A stretch of 64,000 nucleotides of DNA from Desulfotomaculum copahuensis (lineage in GTDB: Bacteria > Bacillota > Desulfotomaculia > Desulfotomaculales > Desulfovirgulaceae): the NCBI RefSeq assembly GCF_001655685.1, contig NZ_LYVF01000174.1, positions 1 through 64,000 on the forward strand. The letters run 5' to 3'. Below are positions 45,872 to 56,702 of the stretch, in pieces. How positions within the stretch are numbered: position 1 is the stretch's first letter; every line of letters starts with the position of its first letter. The notes under the pieces were generated by a model. The model saw only the letters and a list, made by a program, of their open reading frames with translations. It had not been told where the DNA came from and did no database searches. Made by a program: the position numbers and the translations under genes.

Positions 45872-47011
45872 ATGGCTTCTTTGCGAAATACCCTTTTTGC
45901 CGGCGGCGGCCTGGCCCTGGGCCTCCTTTCAGCCGCCGCGGTAACGGCGGTTGGCGCCGCCGGGGGCTGGACGGCGCCCGCTCTGATAGCCGGAGCGGCC
46001 GTTGGCACCATTCTGGCCACAGGTGCTTTTTACCTGTTCACCGCCCCCCTGCGCCGCGATCTGAACTGCATTATGAACGCCACCAACAGCTATATCAAAG
46101 GGGAGCTGATTACCGGCATCAAAACCGGCGGCCACGGCGAAGCAGCCTGGATCAAGACCAATCTGGCGGAAATGGAAGCCAGCATTTGTGCTTATCTGGA
46201 CCATGTATCCCGCCATTCGGACGTGCTCATCTCCGCCGGCGGCCAGATTATCAGCGGCGTGGATCAAGTCAGCGCCGGCAGTCAAAACCAGGCGGTCAAA
46301 ATTCAGGAATTGCTTCAGTCCACCCAGCAACTGGCTGCAAGCGCCGGCCATTCGTCCGGCCTGGCCGTTCAGGCCGAGCAACTGGCTGATCAAACCGAAC
46401 AGGCGGCGGCGCTGGGCAGCCGGGTGCTCGATCAGGTGGCGGAGGGCATGGATTCCATGCTCCAGGCCATAACCGGACTGAATAAAAATACGGGGGAAAT
46501 AAATGAGATCATGCGCGCTATCGCCAATATCGCCGATGAAACCAACCTGCTGGCCTTAAACGCGGCCGTGGAAGCCTCCCGGGCCGGCAACCGGGGGCTG
46601 GGTTTCGCCGTGGTCGCCGAGGAGGTGCGGCGGCTGGCCGGGAGGTCGGCCCGGGCGGCCGGAGAAATCAGTCAGTTGATTGCTTCAATCGAAAAAGAAA
46701 GCACCGGCACTATGCAGGCCGTCAAACAGGGCCTGGAAACCGGCCGGCAGGTGGAAACAGCCTTTAGTTCCATTGACGGGCATATCAGGGAAATGGTGAC
46801 CTCTATCGGCTCCCTGGCCGCCGAACTGCACCATCAGTCTGAATCGGTGGACAGCATTCTCAGTTCGGTGGAAGGGCTGGCCGCCGCGGCCCAACAGGTT
46901 TCCGCCGCCGCCCAGGAAGCGGCTGCCGCCGTGCACCAGGTTTCCGCACTGGGAGAAACCTTCAACAAAATTTTGGGCATATTCCATTTTGCAGAAGGAG
47001 GAAAAAAATAG
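45872..47011 (+). CDS. Methyl-accepting chemotaxis-type receptor
   Basis: A 379-residue protein with two N-terminal hydrophobic segments (residues 8-32 and 36-57) separated by a very short loop, no periplasmic sensor domain, and a C-terminal signalling domain. The hairpin tip is [20 protein letters not shown] with [20 protein letters not shown], the MCP signature that contacts CheA and CheW. Lack of a sensor domain suggests that it senses membrane state or works with its partner. AAAAAGGAG precedes the ATG. The next gene, a second MCP, begins one base after its stop. Confidence 0.87.
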   Translation: MASLRNTLFAGGGLALGLLSAAAVTAVGAAGGWTAPALIAGAAVGTILATGAFYLFTAPLRRDLNCIMNATNSYIKGELITGIKTGGHGEAAWIKTNLAEMEASICAYLDHVSRHSDVLISAGGQIISGVDQVSAGSQNQAVKIQELLQSTQQLAASAGHSSGLAVQAEQLADQTEQAAALGSRVLDQVAEGMDSMLQAITGLNKNTGEINEIMRAIANIADETNLLALNAAVEASRAGNRGLGFAVVAEEVRRLAGRSARAAGEISQLIASIEKESTGTMQAVKQGLETGRQVETAFSSIDGHIREMVTSIGSLAAELHHQSESVDSILSSVEGLAAAAQQVSAAAQEAAAAVHQVSALGETFNKILGIFHFAEGGKK

Positions 47012-47012
47012 C

Positions 47013-48131
47013 ATGTTTCCCCGCATGTACACGGTCTGCTTAATCATGGCCGCCATTGGCTCCGCCGTCATGGCCGCCTGCCTGTGGGGCGGCTACCATC
47101 CGGCGCGTCTGGCCGCCGGAATACTGCTCAATATGCTTATCCCGGCCGGCGGCCTGTGGTGGGCGGCCGGCAAGCCCCTGGCCGGGCTGAAGGAAGCGGC
47201 TGAAGCCAGCCGGTCCATCGCGCGGGGGGATCTGCGCCTGCGGGAATTCCGCTACCGGGACCGCGACGACGTGGCCCGTTTGCTGGCCAACCTGGGCAAG
47301 ATGCTCAAGGGCTACAACAAGCATATTTCCCGGATTCACTTTAACATCCGGTCGCTGGAGGACGGCGCCGGGCAGATTGGTTCGGGTATGGAACAGGTCA
47401 GCGCGGGCAGCCGGGACCAGGCCGCCCGGTTGAACACCATCCTGGAACACATCCGGAAACTGGCCACCTCGGCAGCCCGGGTATCGGAGGAAGCGGCAAA
47501 GGCTTTTTCCGTGGCCGGCGAGGCCCGGCAGATCGCCGACCGGGGCACCCGGACGGTGGAAACCTTCGCCGCTGATATCACGGGTATGCGCCGCAGCATG
47601 GAGCGGTTGCGTGAAAAATCGGCGGCCATCGGCCAGTTTGTACAGTTGATTGAAGATATTGCCGGCCAAACCAACCTGCTGGCCTTGAACGCATCGATCG
47701 AGGCGGCCCGGTCCGGCGAACACGGCCGCGGCTTCGCCGTGGTGGCCGGTGAAATCCGCAAGCTGGCTGAAACTTCGGCCCAGTCCAGCCGGCAAATTAC
47801 CGACCTGGTCTTTGCCATGGAAAAGGACACCGCCGGCGCCATGCAGGCGGTGGGTAGCGGCGCCGTGCTGACCCAACAGGCGCGGGAAGCCTTTCAAAGT
47901 ATTTTGCAGATGACCGCCCGGTGTCTGGAGGTTATCCGCCAAATCCGGGAACGGGCGGAAGAACAGGCCGCCTTCACCGATCAGATGGTGGGCGGCAGCG
48001 AAGCCATCGTCGCCACCACCGGACAGGCGGCGGCCGGCGCCGGGGAAAGCGCCGCCCACGTCCGGGAACTGGCCCGGGTGGCGCAGCAGTTTAAAAACAT
48101 TGAAAATGTTTATCAGTCCTGGGCGGGTTGA
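47013..48131 (+). CDS. Methyl-accepting chemotaxis-type receptor with HAMP region
   Basis: A 372-residue protein like its upstream neighbour: two N-terminal membrane helices, a HAMP-like linker ([20 protein letters not shown] near residues 57-80) and an MCP signalling domain with [20 protein letters not shown] and [20 protein letters not shown]. There is no ligand domain. ATG 47013 follows AGAAGGAGG. Tandem arrangement with no spacing suggests that the two form a hetero-oligomer. Its 3' end overlaps the convergent AmmeMemoRadiSam radical SAM gene by 19 bases. Confidence 0.87.
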   Translation: MFPRMYTVCLIMAAIGSAVMAACLWGGYHPARLAAGILLNMLIPAGGLWWAAGKPLAGLKEAAEASRSIARGDLRLREFRYRDRDDVARLLANLGKMLKGYNKHISRIHFNIRSLEDGAGQIGSGMEQVSAGSRDQAARLNTILEHIRKLATSAARVSEEAAKAFSVAGEARQIADRGTRTVETFAADITGMRRSMERLREKSAAIGQFVQLIEDIAGQTNLLALNASIEAARSGEHGRGFAVVAGEIRKLAETSAQSSRQITDLVFAMEKDTAGAMQAVGSGAVLTQQAREAFQSILQMTARCLEVIRQIRERAEEQAAFTDQMVGGSEAIVATTGQAAAGAGESAAHVRELARVAQQFKNIENVYQSWAG

Positions 48132-49147
48132 GCGGAAACATTCCGCACCGGTAAAATCTCCCGCCCGCATTGACGGCAGCGGTTTTTATCCAGGCCGGCG
48201 GCATCCACTGCATAGCCGGTGCGCCGGATTACCAGATAGCCGCACTGCGGGCATACAGTGTCGTCCCGCGCCAGTTCCGGAGCGTTGCCGATGTACACGT
48301 AGGCCAGCTTCTCCCGGGCAACCCGCCAGGCATTTTCCAGGGTTTCCAGCGGCGTGGGCGGCAGGTCGAACTTGTAACCAGGGAAATAACGGGAAAAATG
48401 CAGTGGTATTTCCGGGTTCAGTTCGGCCACCCAGTCCACCAGGCGGCGGGTGTCCTCCGGGTTGTCGTTCAAGCCGGGTACCAAAAGGGTGGTCAATTCC
48501 ACATGACAGTAAGCCTGTGCTATCTCCACCGTGCGCAGCACCGGCTCCAGCCGGCCCGCGCAGGCGGAGCGGTAGTATTCTTCGGTAAAACCTTTGACGT
48601 CGATATTCATCGCGTCAATATATGGCAGCAGTTGTTTTAACGGTTCCTCATTGACATAGCCGTTGGTCACCAGCACATTTTTCAGTCCGGCGTCCCGCGC
48701 CAGGCGGGCGGTATCGTAAACAAACTCGTACCACATGAACGGCTCGGAATAGGTGTAGGCCAAACCGGTCACCGGCCGTCCCGGCGCTGCCCGGTCCGCT
48801 TCCCGTTCAGCGGCGGCCACCACCCCCGCCGGCTCAATATGTCTGGTGCGGGCATTGGCCTGGGAAATCTGCCAGTTCTGGCAGAAGCCGCAGCGCAGGT
48901 TGCATCCCACCGTGCCCAGGGACAAAATGAGCGACCCGGGGAAAAAATGATACAGGGGCTTCTTTTCAACCGGATCGATGGCCAGAGAAGACACTTCCCC
49001 GTAATTCGTGGTATAAAGAACGCCTTTTTCGTTGCGCCGCACCCGGCAAAAGCCGGTCCGCCCCTCACTGATCCGACACAGCTTGGGACACAGCCGGCAT
49101 AAAGTTTTGTCCTCCGCCGCCTTTTCATAAAAAAACGCCTCGTGCAC
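48113..49147 (-). CDS. amrS: AmmeMemoRadiSam system radical SAM enzyme
   Basis: A radical SAM protein of about 345 residues. It begins with a Cys pair region [18 protein letters not shown] and has the cluster motif [12 protein letters not shown]. Other stretches are [20 protein letters not shown] and [15 protein letters not shown], both typical of the AmmeMemoRadiSam family. The C-terminus carries zinc-ribbon-like CPQCGY and CRQCGRE motifs. The family always sits with AMMECR1 and Memo domains, here the fused gene 203 bases upstream on the same strand. The in vivo reaction is not settled. The GTG at 49147 gives better spacing to AGGGGGG than the GTG at 49156. Confidence 0.9.
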   Translation of the reverse strand: MHEAFFYEKAAEDKTLCRLCPKLCRISEGRTGFCRVRRNEKGVLYTTNYGEVSSLAIDPVEKKPLYHFFPGSLILSLGTVGCNLRCGFCQNWQISQANARTRHIEPAGVVAAAEREADRAAPGRPVTGLAYTYSEPFMWYEFVYDTARLARDAGLKNVLVTNGYVNEEPLKQLLPYIDAMNIDVKGFTEEYYRSACAGRLEPVLRTVEIAQAYCHVELTTLLVPGLNDNPEDTRRLVDWVAELNPEIPLHFSRYFPGYKFDLPPTPLETLENAWRVAREKLAYVYIGNAPELARDDTVCPQCGYLVIRRTGYAVDAAGLDKNRCRQCGREILPVRNVSAQPAQD

Positions 49148-49350
49148 CGCCGCCACCCCCCTGACACTGCATTGTTAAAATTGACTACTTTGTCATGCTG
49201 CTCCCCGTTTGCCTGCAGTTAAACGGCAATAGCGTACAGGCAGACACGCCCGGGCAACAGGCCTGTGTTTATTCAACATTGGCGGAAACTGACGCCCTCT
49301 TCCTTCAAATGCCCCGAACCGCTGTATCACGCACTGGTTCCGCGCCTTTT

Positions 49351-50754
49351 TCAATGATACCTTTTCACCTCAAAACGCTGCAGTTCCACCGGTTCGCGCG
49401 GGCCGATGCCGGCCTTCTGCCGGGCGATGGCTACCTGCTGCGCCACGTCGTCAACGCCTTCCAGGTCGGGCAGCAGCAGGCCGGACCGGTGACCGGCGCG
49501 CACAATCACTCCATACTTTTTCGGATCCAGCTGTTCCGGACCGCTCACCGGTTCCGGCTCCTGCAAAACATCCACCGAAATTTCCAGCTCGGGCAACTCA
49601 TCCTCCGTCACCGGATAGAAACGGGGGTCATGGATGGCGGCACTGACGGCGTTGGCGACCACCTCATCCACTACCCGCCGTTGCTGGGGGCTGATCGTGC
49701 CGATGCAGCCGCGCAGTTGACCGTGTTTATGCAATGAAACAAATGCCCCGGCCGGACGGGTGAACTCCGGCGGAATTTCCTCCTCCGGAATGGACAACCG
49801 GTTCCCGGTAAAGTAAGCGGTCAGCGATTTGCGGGCTACCTGGACCAGAAAGCTCCCGCCGGACAACCGCTGTTTTTCCAACCGGCCCTGCCCGGCGGAC
49901 AGCCTGTCCAGCAATCGCCGGCGCGAATCCGTGGCGCCGGGATTGAACACGGCCACCATGTATCCCACCCCGAAAGGCCCTTCGTAGGAAAGCACTTCCC
50001 CCTGCACACTCAGGCCGTCCAGCGCGCCTAGGGCCATGATCAGCGAGCGCAGGCCGCATTCCCCGGCGCGTTCGGCCAAATCCGCATTGATGTCCAGGAT
50101 TCCCGCCGCGTCCGCCCGGCCCACCAGATCCACCACCTGCCGGTCGAACTCCCGCCCCTGCGGCTCATAACCGGCCGGAGCGCCGGGAATCAGACGGTGG
50201 GAAAGATCGCCGCTGGCGATCAGCGCCACTTTCCGCCCCGCGCGGTCCACCGCCCGGGCCAGGGCCGTGCCGAAGGTATACAGGCGCGGCCGTGGCAGCA
50301 GGGACATGCCTATAGAAACCAGGGGCAGCCGCACCCCGGCTTCCCGCAGGAAATACAAAGGCACCATTACTCCGTGGTCGAGATCCAGATCCACCCCGTA
50401 ACGTCCGGCCTTCTTGTCGTCCAGCAGCAGTGCGGTGATGCCCGCTTCCCCGGCCGCGCGCACAATCTCACCGGCCAAATGCAAATCATTTTCCAGATCG
50501 AACTTCACACCGGGCGCCCCAAATTGACCCAGATCACCTTTTAGCCGCGGGCTGCCGTTGACAGCCACGCCGTCCCGGAAGACCGGCCCGTGGGGCGAAA
50601 TGACGACCAGCGTTTGGGCGCCGCTGTCCTTGAGCCGGCGCCCAAACTCCAGCATGGCCCGCCGGGAGTCCGCCACTTTATCCGCTTCACCCCGCCCCAC
50701 CTCCGGCACCATGATCGGCGGGTGTGGACAGACGCCGCAAAACACCAGTGGCAT
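49351..50754 (-). CDS. Fused Memo and AMMECR1 protein (AmmeMemoRadiSam A and B)
   Basis: A 467-residue fusion. Residues 1-270 are a Memo/LigB-like dioxygenase fold ([41 protein letters not shown]). Residues 290-467 are an AMMECR1 domain ([35 protein letters not shown] and [20 protein letters not shown]). Both proteins have human homologs (MEMO1, AMMECR1). In bacteria and archaea they co-occur with a radical SAM partner, encoded next. The function is unproven; the fusion itself argues for direct contact. The ATG at 50754 has AAGGAG upstream, and the longer frame to 50928 is rejected. Confidence 0.9.
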   Translation of the reverse strand: MPLVFCGVCPHPPIMVPEVGRGEADKVADSRRAMLEFGRRLKDSGAQTLVVISPHGPVFRDGVAVNGSPRLKGDLGQFGAPGVKFDLENDLHLAGEIVRAAGEAGITALLLDDKKAGRYGVDLDLDHGVMVPLYFLREAGVRLPLVSIGMSLLPRPRLYTFGTALARAVDRAGRKVALIASGDLSHRLIPGAPAGYEPQGREFDRQVVDLVGRADAAGILDINADLAERAGECGLRSLIMALGALDGLSVQGEVLSYEGPFGVGYMVAVFNPGATDSRRRLLDRLSAGQGRLEKQRLSGGSFLVQVARKSLTAYFTGNRLSIPEEEIPPEFTRPAGAFVSLHKHGQLRGCIGTISPQQRRVVDEVVANAVSAAIHDPRFYPVTEDELPELEISVDVLQEPEPVSGPEQLDPKKYGVIVRAGHRSGLLLPDLEGVDDVAQQVAIARQKAGIGPREPVELQRFEVKRYH

Positions 50755-50758
50755 AAAA

Positions 50759-50947
50759 TCACTCCTTAATTTCTGAAAAGATATGCATATCCAGGTACAC
50801 ATCAAAGTTCCCGGCAATAGCATATACAACAGCAGCAGATAATACGCAATCTGTAATCCATCCACCAATACGCCGCCGTACAGGCGCCGGCAGGCGAATA
50901 TCTTTTGACTGCCGGCGCAACTGACCACAAGATGAATGTTTCTTCAC
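50759..50947 (-). CDS. Possible small membrane-associated protein
   Basis: A 62-codon frame starting GTG at 50947 ([20 protein letters not shown]) with one hydrophobic stretch, [16 protein letters not shown]. Its stop overlaps the ribosome binding site of the Memo/AMMECR1 gene, as in coupled genes. A GAAGGA lies 12 bases upstream, a poor distance. No family is recognised. It could equally be chance. Confidence 0.3.
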   Translation of the reverse strand: MKKHSSCGQLRRQSKDIRLPAPVRRRIGGWITDCVLSAAVVYAIAGNFDVYLDMHIFSEIKE

Positions 50948-51056
50948 AGCTGGTAATTTTCCTTCTCAGGGCTGGTGCGTAGCATAAATATATGCTGTTT
51001 CGAAAAAGTTTGCATGCCGCGGGATAACGCGTCAGCAATCCGGGCGACTCAAATGC

Positions 51057-51089
51057 AAAAACCTCCGGCGGGTTGAACCGGAGGTTTTT
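51057..51089. terminator. Intrinsic terminator of the LysE-type gene (bidirectional)
   Basis: AAAAACCTCCGG and CCGGAGGTTTTT form a 12-bp stem around CGGGTTGAA, with A/T runs on both sides. It lies right after the LysE-type stop codon. The DNA from 50948 to 51056 shows nothing else. Confidence 0.88.
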
Positions 51090-51093
51090 ACAT

Positions 51094-52086
51094 TTAGATC
51101 AATTTGAACGTCCGCAGGCCCCAGTAAACAAAATAACCGCCCAGGCCAAGCAAAAAAACGCCGCAGACCACAAGCATCCCCCGGTAGGGGCGATCACTCA
51201 AAAACCGGCGTCCGCCGGCCACCGCCGCCGCCACCAGGCAGTACCAGGCCAGGTCGGACAGAATGTGACCGCTGAAAAAGCTGACCAGGCCGATCGTCCC
51301 CTGGCGCAGGGAAAGAGTGATATAGCCCAGCCCGACGGTAGCCCACCACAGGCTCCAGTAAGGGTTGGACATGCTGAGCAGCAGGCCGGACAGCACCGGG
51401 TGCAGGCCATGCCGCCGGACACTGGCCGGTCCGGGAACACCAGTCGCCATGACCGCTGCAACACCACCGCCCCCGTATACCCCGGCCGGGACAGCTTCCG
51501 TATCTGCTGCCATACCGCCGGTAGACGCACCATCCGGTCCGGTCCCCCCGGGTGGAACGGCGGCCCCGCTCGTTGCCATACCGCTGACAGGGGGCCTACC
51601 GCTCCCGTACAACCTGGCGGCCGGAACAACTTCCGCCTCTGTTGCCGTGCCGCCGGCAGGCGGTCCGCCATCCCGTGCAGCGGCCACCGGAACGGTCCCG
51701 GTACCGCCGGCCAAATTACCGGATAATGGTTCATCCACCTCTTCCGGCAATGTCATTGACCGCCCACCGGACATATTTTCCGCCAGGCTGACCCGGCCGG
51801 CAAGGGCGTCCCGGGCCATCCCCCAGCCCATGTAGAGCAGAAACAAACCGCCCACCACGGCAATGACCGGCGCTACCGCCGGCGCGGTAAGCAGCGCCGC
51901 CAGACCAAGAGCCAGGGCGACCACTAGGGCGCCTTCCAAAATGCCGTGTCCCAGGACGAGCAACGGGCCGGCTATAAACCCCCGCCGGGCGCTTTCCGTA
52001 ATGGCCGCCGTCAACAAAGGCCCCGGCATCATGGCCCCGGAAAACCCGACCACAAAGGCTGTCGAAAAAATAACCGCCAGTTCCAA
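51094..52086 (-). CDS. LysE/RhtB-type exporter with a repetitive central insert
   Basis: A 330-residue membrane protein of the LysE superfamily, which exports amino acids and related compounds. The N-terminal half has VVGFSGAMMPGPLLTAAITE and GHGILEGALVVALALGLAAL; the C-terminal half has LLLSMSNPYWSLWWATVGLG and SGHILSDLAWYCLVAAAVAG. Residues about 104-225 are a Gly/Ala/Pro/Val-rich insert in the cytoplasmic loop, with degenerate internal repeats (GGTATEAEVVPAARLYGSG and GGMAADTEAVPAGVYGGGG). A normal member has about 210 residues. The TTG at 52086 follows GGGGGG; ATG 52128 is the alternative. The substrate is unknown. Confidence 0.82.
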   Translation of the reverse strand: MELAVIFSTAFVVGFSGAMMPGPLLTAAITESARRGFIAGPLLVLGHGILEGALVVALALGLAALLTAPAVAPVIAVVGGLFLLYMGWGMARDALAGRVSLAENMSGGRSMTLPEEVDEPLSGNLAGGTGTVPVAAARDGGPPAGGTATEAEVVPAARLYGSGRPPVSGMATSGAAVPPGGTGPDGASTGGMAADTEAVPAGVYGGGGVAAVMATGVPGPASVRRHGLHPVLSGLLLSMSNPYWSLWWATVGLGYITLSLRQGTIGLVSFFSGHILSDLAWYCLVAAAVAGGRRFLSDRPYRGMLVVCGVFLLGLGGYFVYWGLRTFKLI

Positions 52087-52250
52087 GCCAATCCCCCCGG
52101 GGCAATAATTATTCAGCCATTCAGCCAACTTTTAGTACATTGTATCACCGAAAATTGGATCACTCAAGCACAAAGCATGGCAACCCGGCCGGACAAAAAA
52201 GCCACCGTCAGGTGGCTGTAACAGTGTTCCCCTTGTACCATCCGGCGAGC

Positions 52251-52658
52251 TCAGGCCAGGTTTTCCTCCCGCAATTTGATCACTTCACCCTGATTCGACT
52301 TGTCGGTAATCTGCCCGGAGCGGCAGTGGCCGAGAATAACCGCTCCTTCGTTGACCACCAGCGCCCGGGCGTTAATATTTCCTTCCAGCCTCCCCGAGGC
52401 CGCCATTTCCACCCGCCCGGTGGACATGACATCCCCTTTTAAACGGCCGGCCAGTAAAATGTTCCCCGCTTCGATATTTCCTGTTACCATGGCCTCCGGA
52501 CCGAGAATAACATCACCCTCACTGATCACATCACCGGTGAATGTTCCGTCCAGGCGCAAAGTGCCCTGCGCCTTGATGGTGCCATCAATGCGGGTGTCCT
52601 TCCCCAGCCAGGTATCAATGTGCGTGCTCACTTTGGGCGCCGTTTTTTTGCCAATCAC
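52251..52658 (-). CDS. Bactofilin-type polymer-forming protein
   Basis: A 135-residue bactofilin (DUF583). The central part consists of short beta-helix repeats (IDGTIKAQGTLRLDGTFTGD, VISEGDVILGPEAMVTGNIE, AGNILLAGRLKGDVMSTGRV). Bactofilins polymerise without nucleotides and scaffold envelope or peptidoglycan enzymes. The GTG at 52658 with GAGAGGGG upstream is preferred over the longer frame. It lies directly after an M23 peptidase gene on the same strand, a pairing commonly seen for bactofilins. Confidence 0.88.
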   Translation of the reverse strand: MIGKKTAPKVSTHIDTWLGKDTRIDGTIKAQGTLRLDGTFTGDVISEGDVILGPEAMVTGNIEAGNILLAGRLKGDVMSTGRVEMAASGRLEGNINARALVVNEGAVILGHCRSGQITDKSNQGEVIKLREENLA

Positions 52659-52788
52659 AAATATAACCCCTCTCTTTTTGAAGTTTATAATAACCGTACC
52701 ATTAATTTGCCGCCTGCCGGTCCGTTGTCCGGTGCGGGTAACCGGAATATATGTATTTGGGTTTCCCGGTTCCGGCACCTTTTGGATG

Positions 52789-53670
52789 TCATTGCAACCA
52801 GCGCATGGGATCCACAAACTGCCCGTCCTTTTCCATGCCGAAGTGCACATGCGGACCGGTGCTCAACCCGGTGCTGCCCACCCGGCTGATCACCTGCCCC
52901 CGCTCCACCTGCTGGCCCGTTTTCACCAGCAGGGCGGAATTATGGCCGTAGTAGGTGCGGAAACCATTCCCGTGATCTATGATCACCAGATTGCCGTAGC
53001 CGGCGGACCATCCGGCAAAAGCCACCCGCCCGCTGCCGGCCGCGGTTACCGGCGTGCCTTCGGGCGCACTGATATCCAGGCCGTCATGAAACTCCTGCCT
53101 GCCCCCGAACGGGAAGGGGCGCCAGCCGAAACCGGAGGTCACGGTCCCACTGACCGGCCAGGCGGAAGGAATAGAAGCCATATAGGCCAGATGATCCCGC
53201 AACTGGCCTTCCAACGATTGCAACTCACCAACCCGCCGGCTTAAATCCGCGTTCATCTGCGCGGCCCGCTCCACCAGCCCGCCCCGGGACGGCAGTTGCC
53301 CCCCGCCCGGCGTTCCCCCGCTCCCCGTTCCACCGGGTAAACCGGCCATGCCGCGCACTTTCTTTTCCAGTTCATTGATCTGGCCGAGCTTGTCCCTGAC
53401 CTGGGCCAGTTCTTTCTGGGACTGGTTTATTTCCGCCTGCAGGTCGTTGACCCGGGAAGCCTGTTTTACATTTTCCGCTTTTACGTAATTAAGTTTGGCC
53501 ACTTCCCTTTTGGCCTGGTAATAGCCCAAAGCAAAACCGGCGCCGACCACAAGCCCCAACAACAATACTCCCAGTACAAATATCAGCCTGTATGCGGACA
53601 ACGACAACTGCCGTACTTTTTTCGTGGAATGCGGAATTATCGTTACCGTCCAGCGGTCGCCAATGTTCAT
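52789..53670 (-). CDS. M23-family (LytM) peptidase, membrane-anchored
   Basis: A 293-residue protein with an N-terminal cytoplasmic tail, one membrane helix (LIFVLGVLLLGLVVGAGFAL), a coiled coil at about residues 55-115, a Gly-rich linker and a C-terminal LytM domain. Zinc ligands are the HxxxD in FHDGLDISAPEG and HVH in STGPHVHFGM. Such enzymes cut peptidoglycan cross-links outside the membrane. It precedes the bactofilin gene by 130 bases. GGAAATGGAC precedes the ATG at 53670. Confidence 0.92.
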   Translation of the reverse strand: MNIGDRWTVTIIPHSTKKVRQLSLSAYRLIFVLGVLLLGLVVGAGFALGYYQAKREVAKLNYVKAENVKQASRVNDLQAEINQSQKELAQVRDKLGQINELEKKVRGMAGLPGGTGSGGTPGGGQLPSRGGLVERAAQMNADLSRRVGELQSLEGQLRDHLAYMASIPSAWPVSGTVTSGFGWRPFPFGGRQEFHDGLDISAPEGTPVTAAGSGRVAFAGWSAGYGNLVIIDHGNGFRTYYGHNSALLVKTGQQVERGQVISRVGSTGLSTGPHVHFGMEKDGQFVDPMRWLQ

Positions 53671-54064
53671 CGTCCATTTCCCGGTTTAAACAGACCGGTG
53701 TCACTATCCCCCCCTACCAGCTCAGGATTACGTAAAGGTCTTTTAAGTCAGCTACCCTGTCTATTCGACACTAAATTCATATATCCTACTTCTTAATCAT
53801 ATAAATGACGAACAAGCGCAATTATTGAGACTTTGTTTTGGATTATGATATTTATGACTCAACCTGCAAAGACACTATTTAATCCTGTCTTGTGATTCCG
53901 GACCTATCCCTTTATTAAGGCTCCAATACTAAAGAGCAGGAAACTGTTGGTATCAGTCCCCTACTCCCCGAATTATTGAAGTCAAAGTCATTTTTGCACT
54001 GTAATGTTATAGGGCGCAACATTCGTTACTGCTATATTGTCGGGCCGGCCGGATCATTTTATAA
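53671..54064. other. Gap upstream of the M23 gene
   Basis: About 394 bases of AT-rich DNA with no gene seen. It should hold the promoter of the peptidase-bactofilin pair and the end of the polymer-forming protein gene. I could not define a convincing promoter or terminator in it. Confidence 0.4.
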
Positions 54065-56449
54065 TCAGCGCACCTTCTGCCGCCCGGACCATAAGACCGT
54101 TGATGCCGCTCCCAGTCCGGCCGCCTTTAACAACAAGCCGGCCACCATCCCGGCAAAGGGTATCCAGGCCACCAGGCCGAGCACGAGCACACCGGCCAGG
54201 GTGGCCAGGTGTGTTGCCGGCTCTGCGGCACCGGCCGCCCTCAAAATCCTGCTTCCCAGCGCTTCGGCCAGACCGGCCAGGCCCAGAAAGTACAGACCGG
54301 CCAGCGCCACCCACAACAACCCGGCCAGGGGAATGCCCAGCACAGTGACGACCATCAGGAAGGTTACCGGCGGCGCCAGAATCATGATTACCAGGCCCCA
54401 AAGCAGGCTGCGCCCCGGCCGCAGGGAAACTTCACCGGCCACCTTTGCACTGAAGGCCGGGAAAAGGACGTTGATCAAAAGCAGCAGGATCAGCGTCAGC
54501 ACCAGGGAAACCCAGCGCCACCAGAAAATGGCTGTGGTCATTCCCGGCCAGGGGTAACCGCTGAACCAGCGGGTGATTTCCCGGGAAATAAATTCCCCGC
54601 TGCTGATACTGATTACCTGGCCGGAAACGGTCGCTCCCGGCGCCCGGTCCACCCGGCCGCCAATGACCACCAGATCGCCGTCCACCCGTGCCGACGGCGC
54701 CAGATGCGCCACGCCGCCCACGATAACCAGGCCTTTGCCGGCAGTGCCGCTGAGGTCGACCGGCCCGCCGATGGCCACCAGTCCTTGCCCCGTCGCACCG
54801 CTTACCGTCAGCGGTCCGCCCAAAACGACCACCCCGTCGCCCACCCGGCCGCTGATCCGGGCCGGACCGCCGACGGCCACCACGCCGTCGCGCACATTCC
54901 CGTCCACGTTCACCGGACCGCCGATGGATACCGCCCCGTCGACGTTTTGACCGGCCGGGACGTTAATACCGCTGCCGATCTGAAACAGTCCCTGCGCCCG
55001 GGCGGGAGCAGCGCCAAACAAGAGGGACGAACCGAGCAGCAAAGCCACTACGACAATTCCGGGCAGTTTCCCCCGGCCGTTTTTCCAGTCCGGCAAAAGA
55101 GCGCCCTGTTCTTTTGCCGGAGGCGGGTCATTTTGCCGGCCGTTCAACTGTGGAACGGTCTCTTCACCCGTGATGGCCGGCGGTTTTACCCCGGATTTCT
55201 CTCCGGACCGCTCTTCCGGCGGTAAACCGGTTGCCCCGTGCGCCGCAAAGTGCACGGCCGGTTCTTCCCCGGCAGCCGTCTTTAGGCTTGTGCCGGCCGT
55301 CCCGGCGGCATCCTGCCCGTTATCCACCGGAATACTGTTTTCCACCGGTGTGTATGATCCGGCATTATTGCCGTTCCGGGGGCCGGCATCCCCGGAACCG
55401 GGCGCCTGTATCCCCCCGTCTCCGCCGCCCGGCGGGAGCGGACCGGGTCCATCGTCACCGTGCCGCCGGCGGTCATTCCACCAGGGACGGTTGGTGCCGA
55501 AGCGCGTGGCCAGCAAGGCGCCCATTCCGGCAACAGCCGCCACCGGCCAGATCAAGAATCCGGCCAGCGGCGCCGACTGGGCCAGCCAGATCAACGCCAC
55601 ACCGGTCACCGCCTGCACCAGCAAGGTTTGACCGCCCAACCGGGGCCAGCGTTTTTCCAGCGCCCGCTCCACCTGCCGCCCGATGATCAGGCCGAGCAGC
55701 ACCGCCCCGGTCAAAACCACCAGCGGCAATGTGAGCACCACCAGCACGGCCACGGGGATGCCGACCAGGGTGATGGCCAGTGCCAGCAGGGCAACGGGTA
55801 AAATGATCCAGCCCAACAGGCCGGTGCCCAAAAGCCGCCCGGGCTCCGCCTGCAGACCGGCGGTCATGGCCGCCAGCCGCCCGGGGAAGAGGGCGGCCGC
55901 CACCGCGGTCAACGCCGCCAGGCCGAGCAGGTATAAAAGCCAGCGCCAGAAACTGATTATCACCGGAACGGACCCGTGCCCGGGCACTTCATTACCGGAG
56001 TAAAACGGATAAGCATGTTCAAGCCGGACATTGGATTCTTCCCGGCCCAGCACCCGGGCGCCCGGCTCACGGATTACCTTTCCGCGCACCGCGGTCACAT
56101 TACCTGCGACAAAAGCTGTGGAACGCAGGATCACATCCCCGGAAACGGCCGTGATATTGCCCATCACCTTGCCGCCCACCACCACGTCGCCGTTCATGGC
56201 CACAACATTGCCGGTGACTGTTTCTCCCGCCTTGACGTTCACATCCCCGTTATACTGGACCAGATCCCCGCTGGAAGCCAAATAAACCGCTCCCGCGCCA
56301 CTGCCGGGCATATCTCCCGTTGGTTTACCCTGCACCGGCAGGGGAAGGGCATTTTCCGTACCGGGTGCGGACCAGGCCGGCAGGGCCGGTAAAAATACAT
56401 TTACGGCGAGCAGGCATACCAGCACCGCCGTTAAAACGCTCCTGCGCAT
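54065..56449 (-). CDS. Double-module polymer-forming membrane protein
   Basis: A 794-residue protein built of two similar modules. Module 1 has a signal peptide (VLTAVLVCLLAVNVFLPALP), bactofilin-like repeats (NGDVNVKAGETVTGNVVAMN, GKVMGNITAVSGDVIL) and about four membrane helices. A Gly/Pro/Asp-rich linker (residues about 355-490) follows. Module 2 starts with a second signal-peptide-like helix ending FGAAPARAQG, then repeats such as GPVNVDGNVRDGVVAVGGPA and again about four helices. This looks like a fusion of two tandem genes. The ATG at 56449 has GGGAGGAA upstream. It ends a sigma and anti-sigma operon, so it may be an effector of that envelope response. Confidence 0.82.
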   Translation of the reverse strand: MRRSVLTAVLVCLLAVNVFLPALPAWSAPGTENALPLPVQGKPTGDMPGSGAGAVYLASSGDLVQYNGDVNVKAGETVTGNVVAMNGDVVVGGKVMGNITAVSGDVILRSTAFVAGNVTAVRGKVIREPGARVLGREESNVRLEHAYPFYSGNEVPGHGSVPVIISFWRWLLYLLGLAALTAVAAALFPGRLAAMTAGLQAEPGRLLGTGLLGWIILPVALLALAITLVGIPVAVLVVLTLPLVVLTGAVLLGLIIGRQVERALEKRWPRLGGQTLLVQAVTGVALIWLAQSAPLAGFLIWPVAAVAGMGALLATRFGTNRPWWNDRRRHGDDGPGPLPPGGGDGGIQAPGSGDAGPRNGNNAGSYTPVENSIPVDNGQDAAGTAGTSLKTAAGEEPAVHFAAHGATGLPPEERSGEKSGVKPPAITGEETVPQLNGRQNDPPPAKEQGALLPDWKNGRGKLPGIVVVALLLGSSLLFGAAPARAQGLFQIGSGINVPAGQNVDGAVSIGGPVNVDGNVRDGVVAVGGPARISGRVGDGVVVLGGPLTVSGATGQGLVAIGGPVDLSGTAGKGLVIVGGVAHLAPSARVDGDLVVIGGRVDRAPGATVSGQVISISSGEFISREITRWFSGYPWPGMTTAIFWWRWVSLVLTLILLLLINVLFPAFSAKVAGEVSLRPGRSLLWGLVIMILAPPVTFLMVVTVLGIPLAGLLWVALAGLYFLGLAGLAEALGSRILRAAGAAEPATHLATLAGVLVLGLVAWIPFAGMVAGLLLKAAGLGAASTVLWSGRQKVR

Positions 56450-56702
56450 CAACCATTCCTCCCGAACTGCGGCCGGCGCTTTAAGGCCCGCCGCTAATAA
56501 CCAACATTGAATGTGAAGCGGCCAACTCTTACTGTACTGGAAACGCCTGAAACCACCGGCGGTATTCGTGACAACGTCAAAGACATTTACGGGCCGCACA
56601 GGGTATGCATTATCGTTTAATGCCACACATCGTACCGGAAATAGACCTTGACGCAACCTTTTGGCGACATTCCTCAGCACCGGCCGTGATCCCGCCGGGC
56701 CG

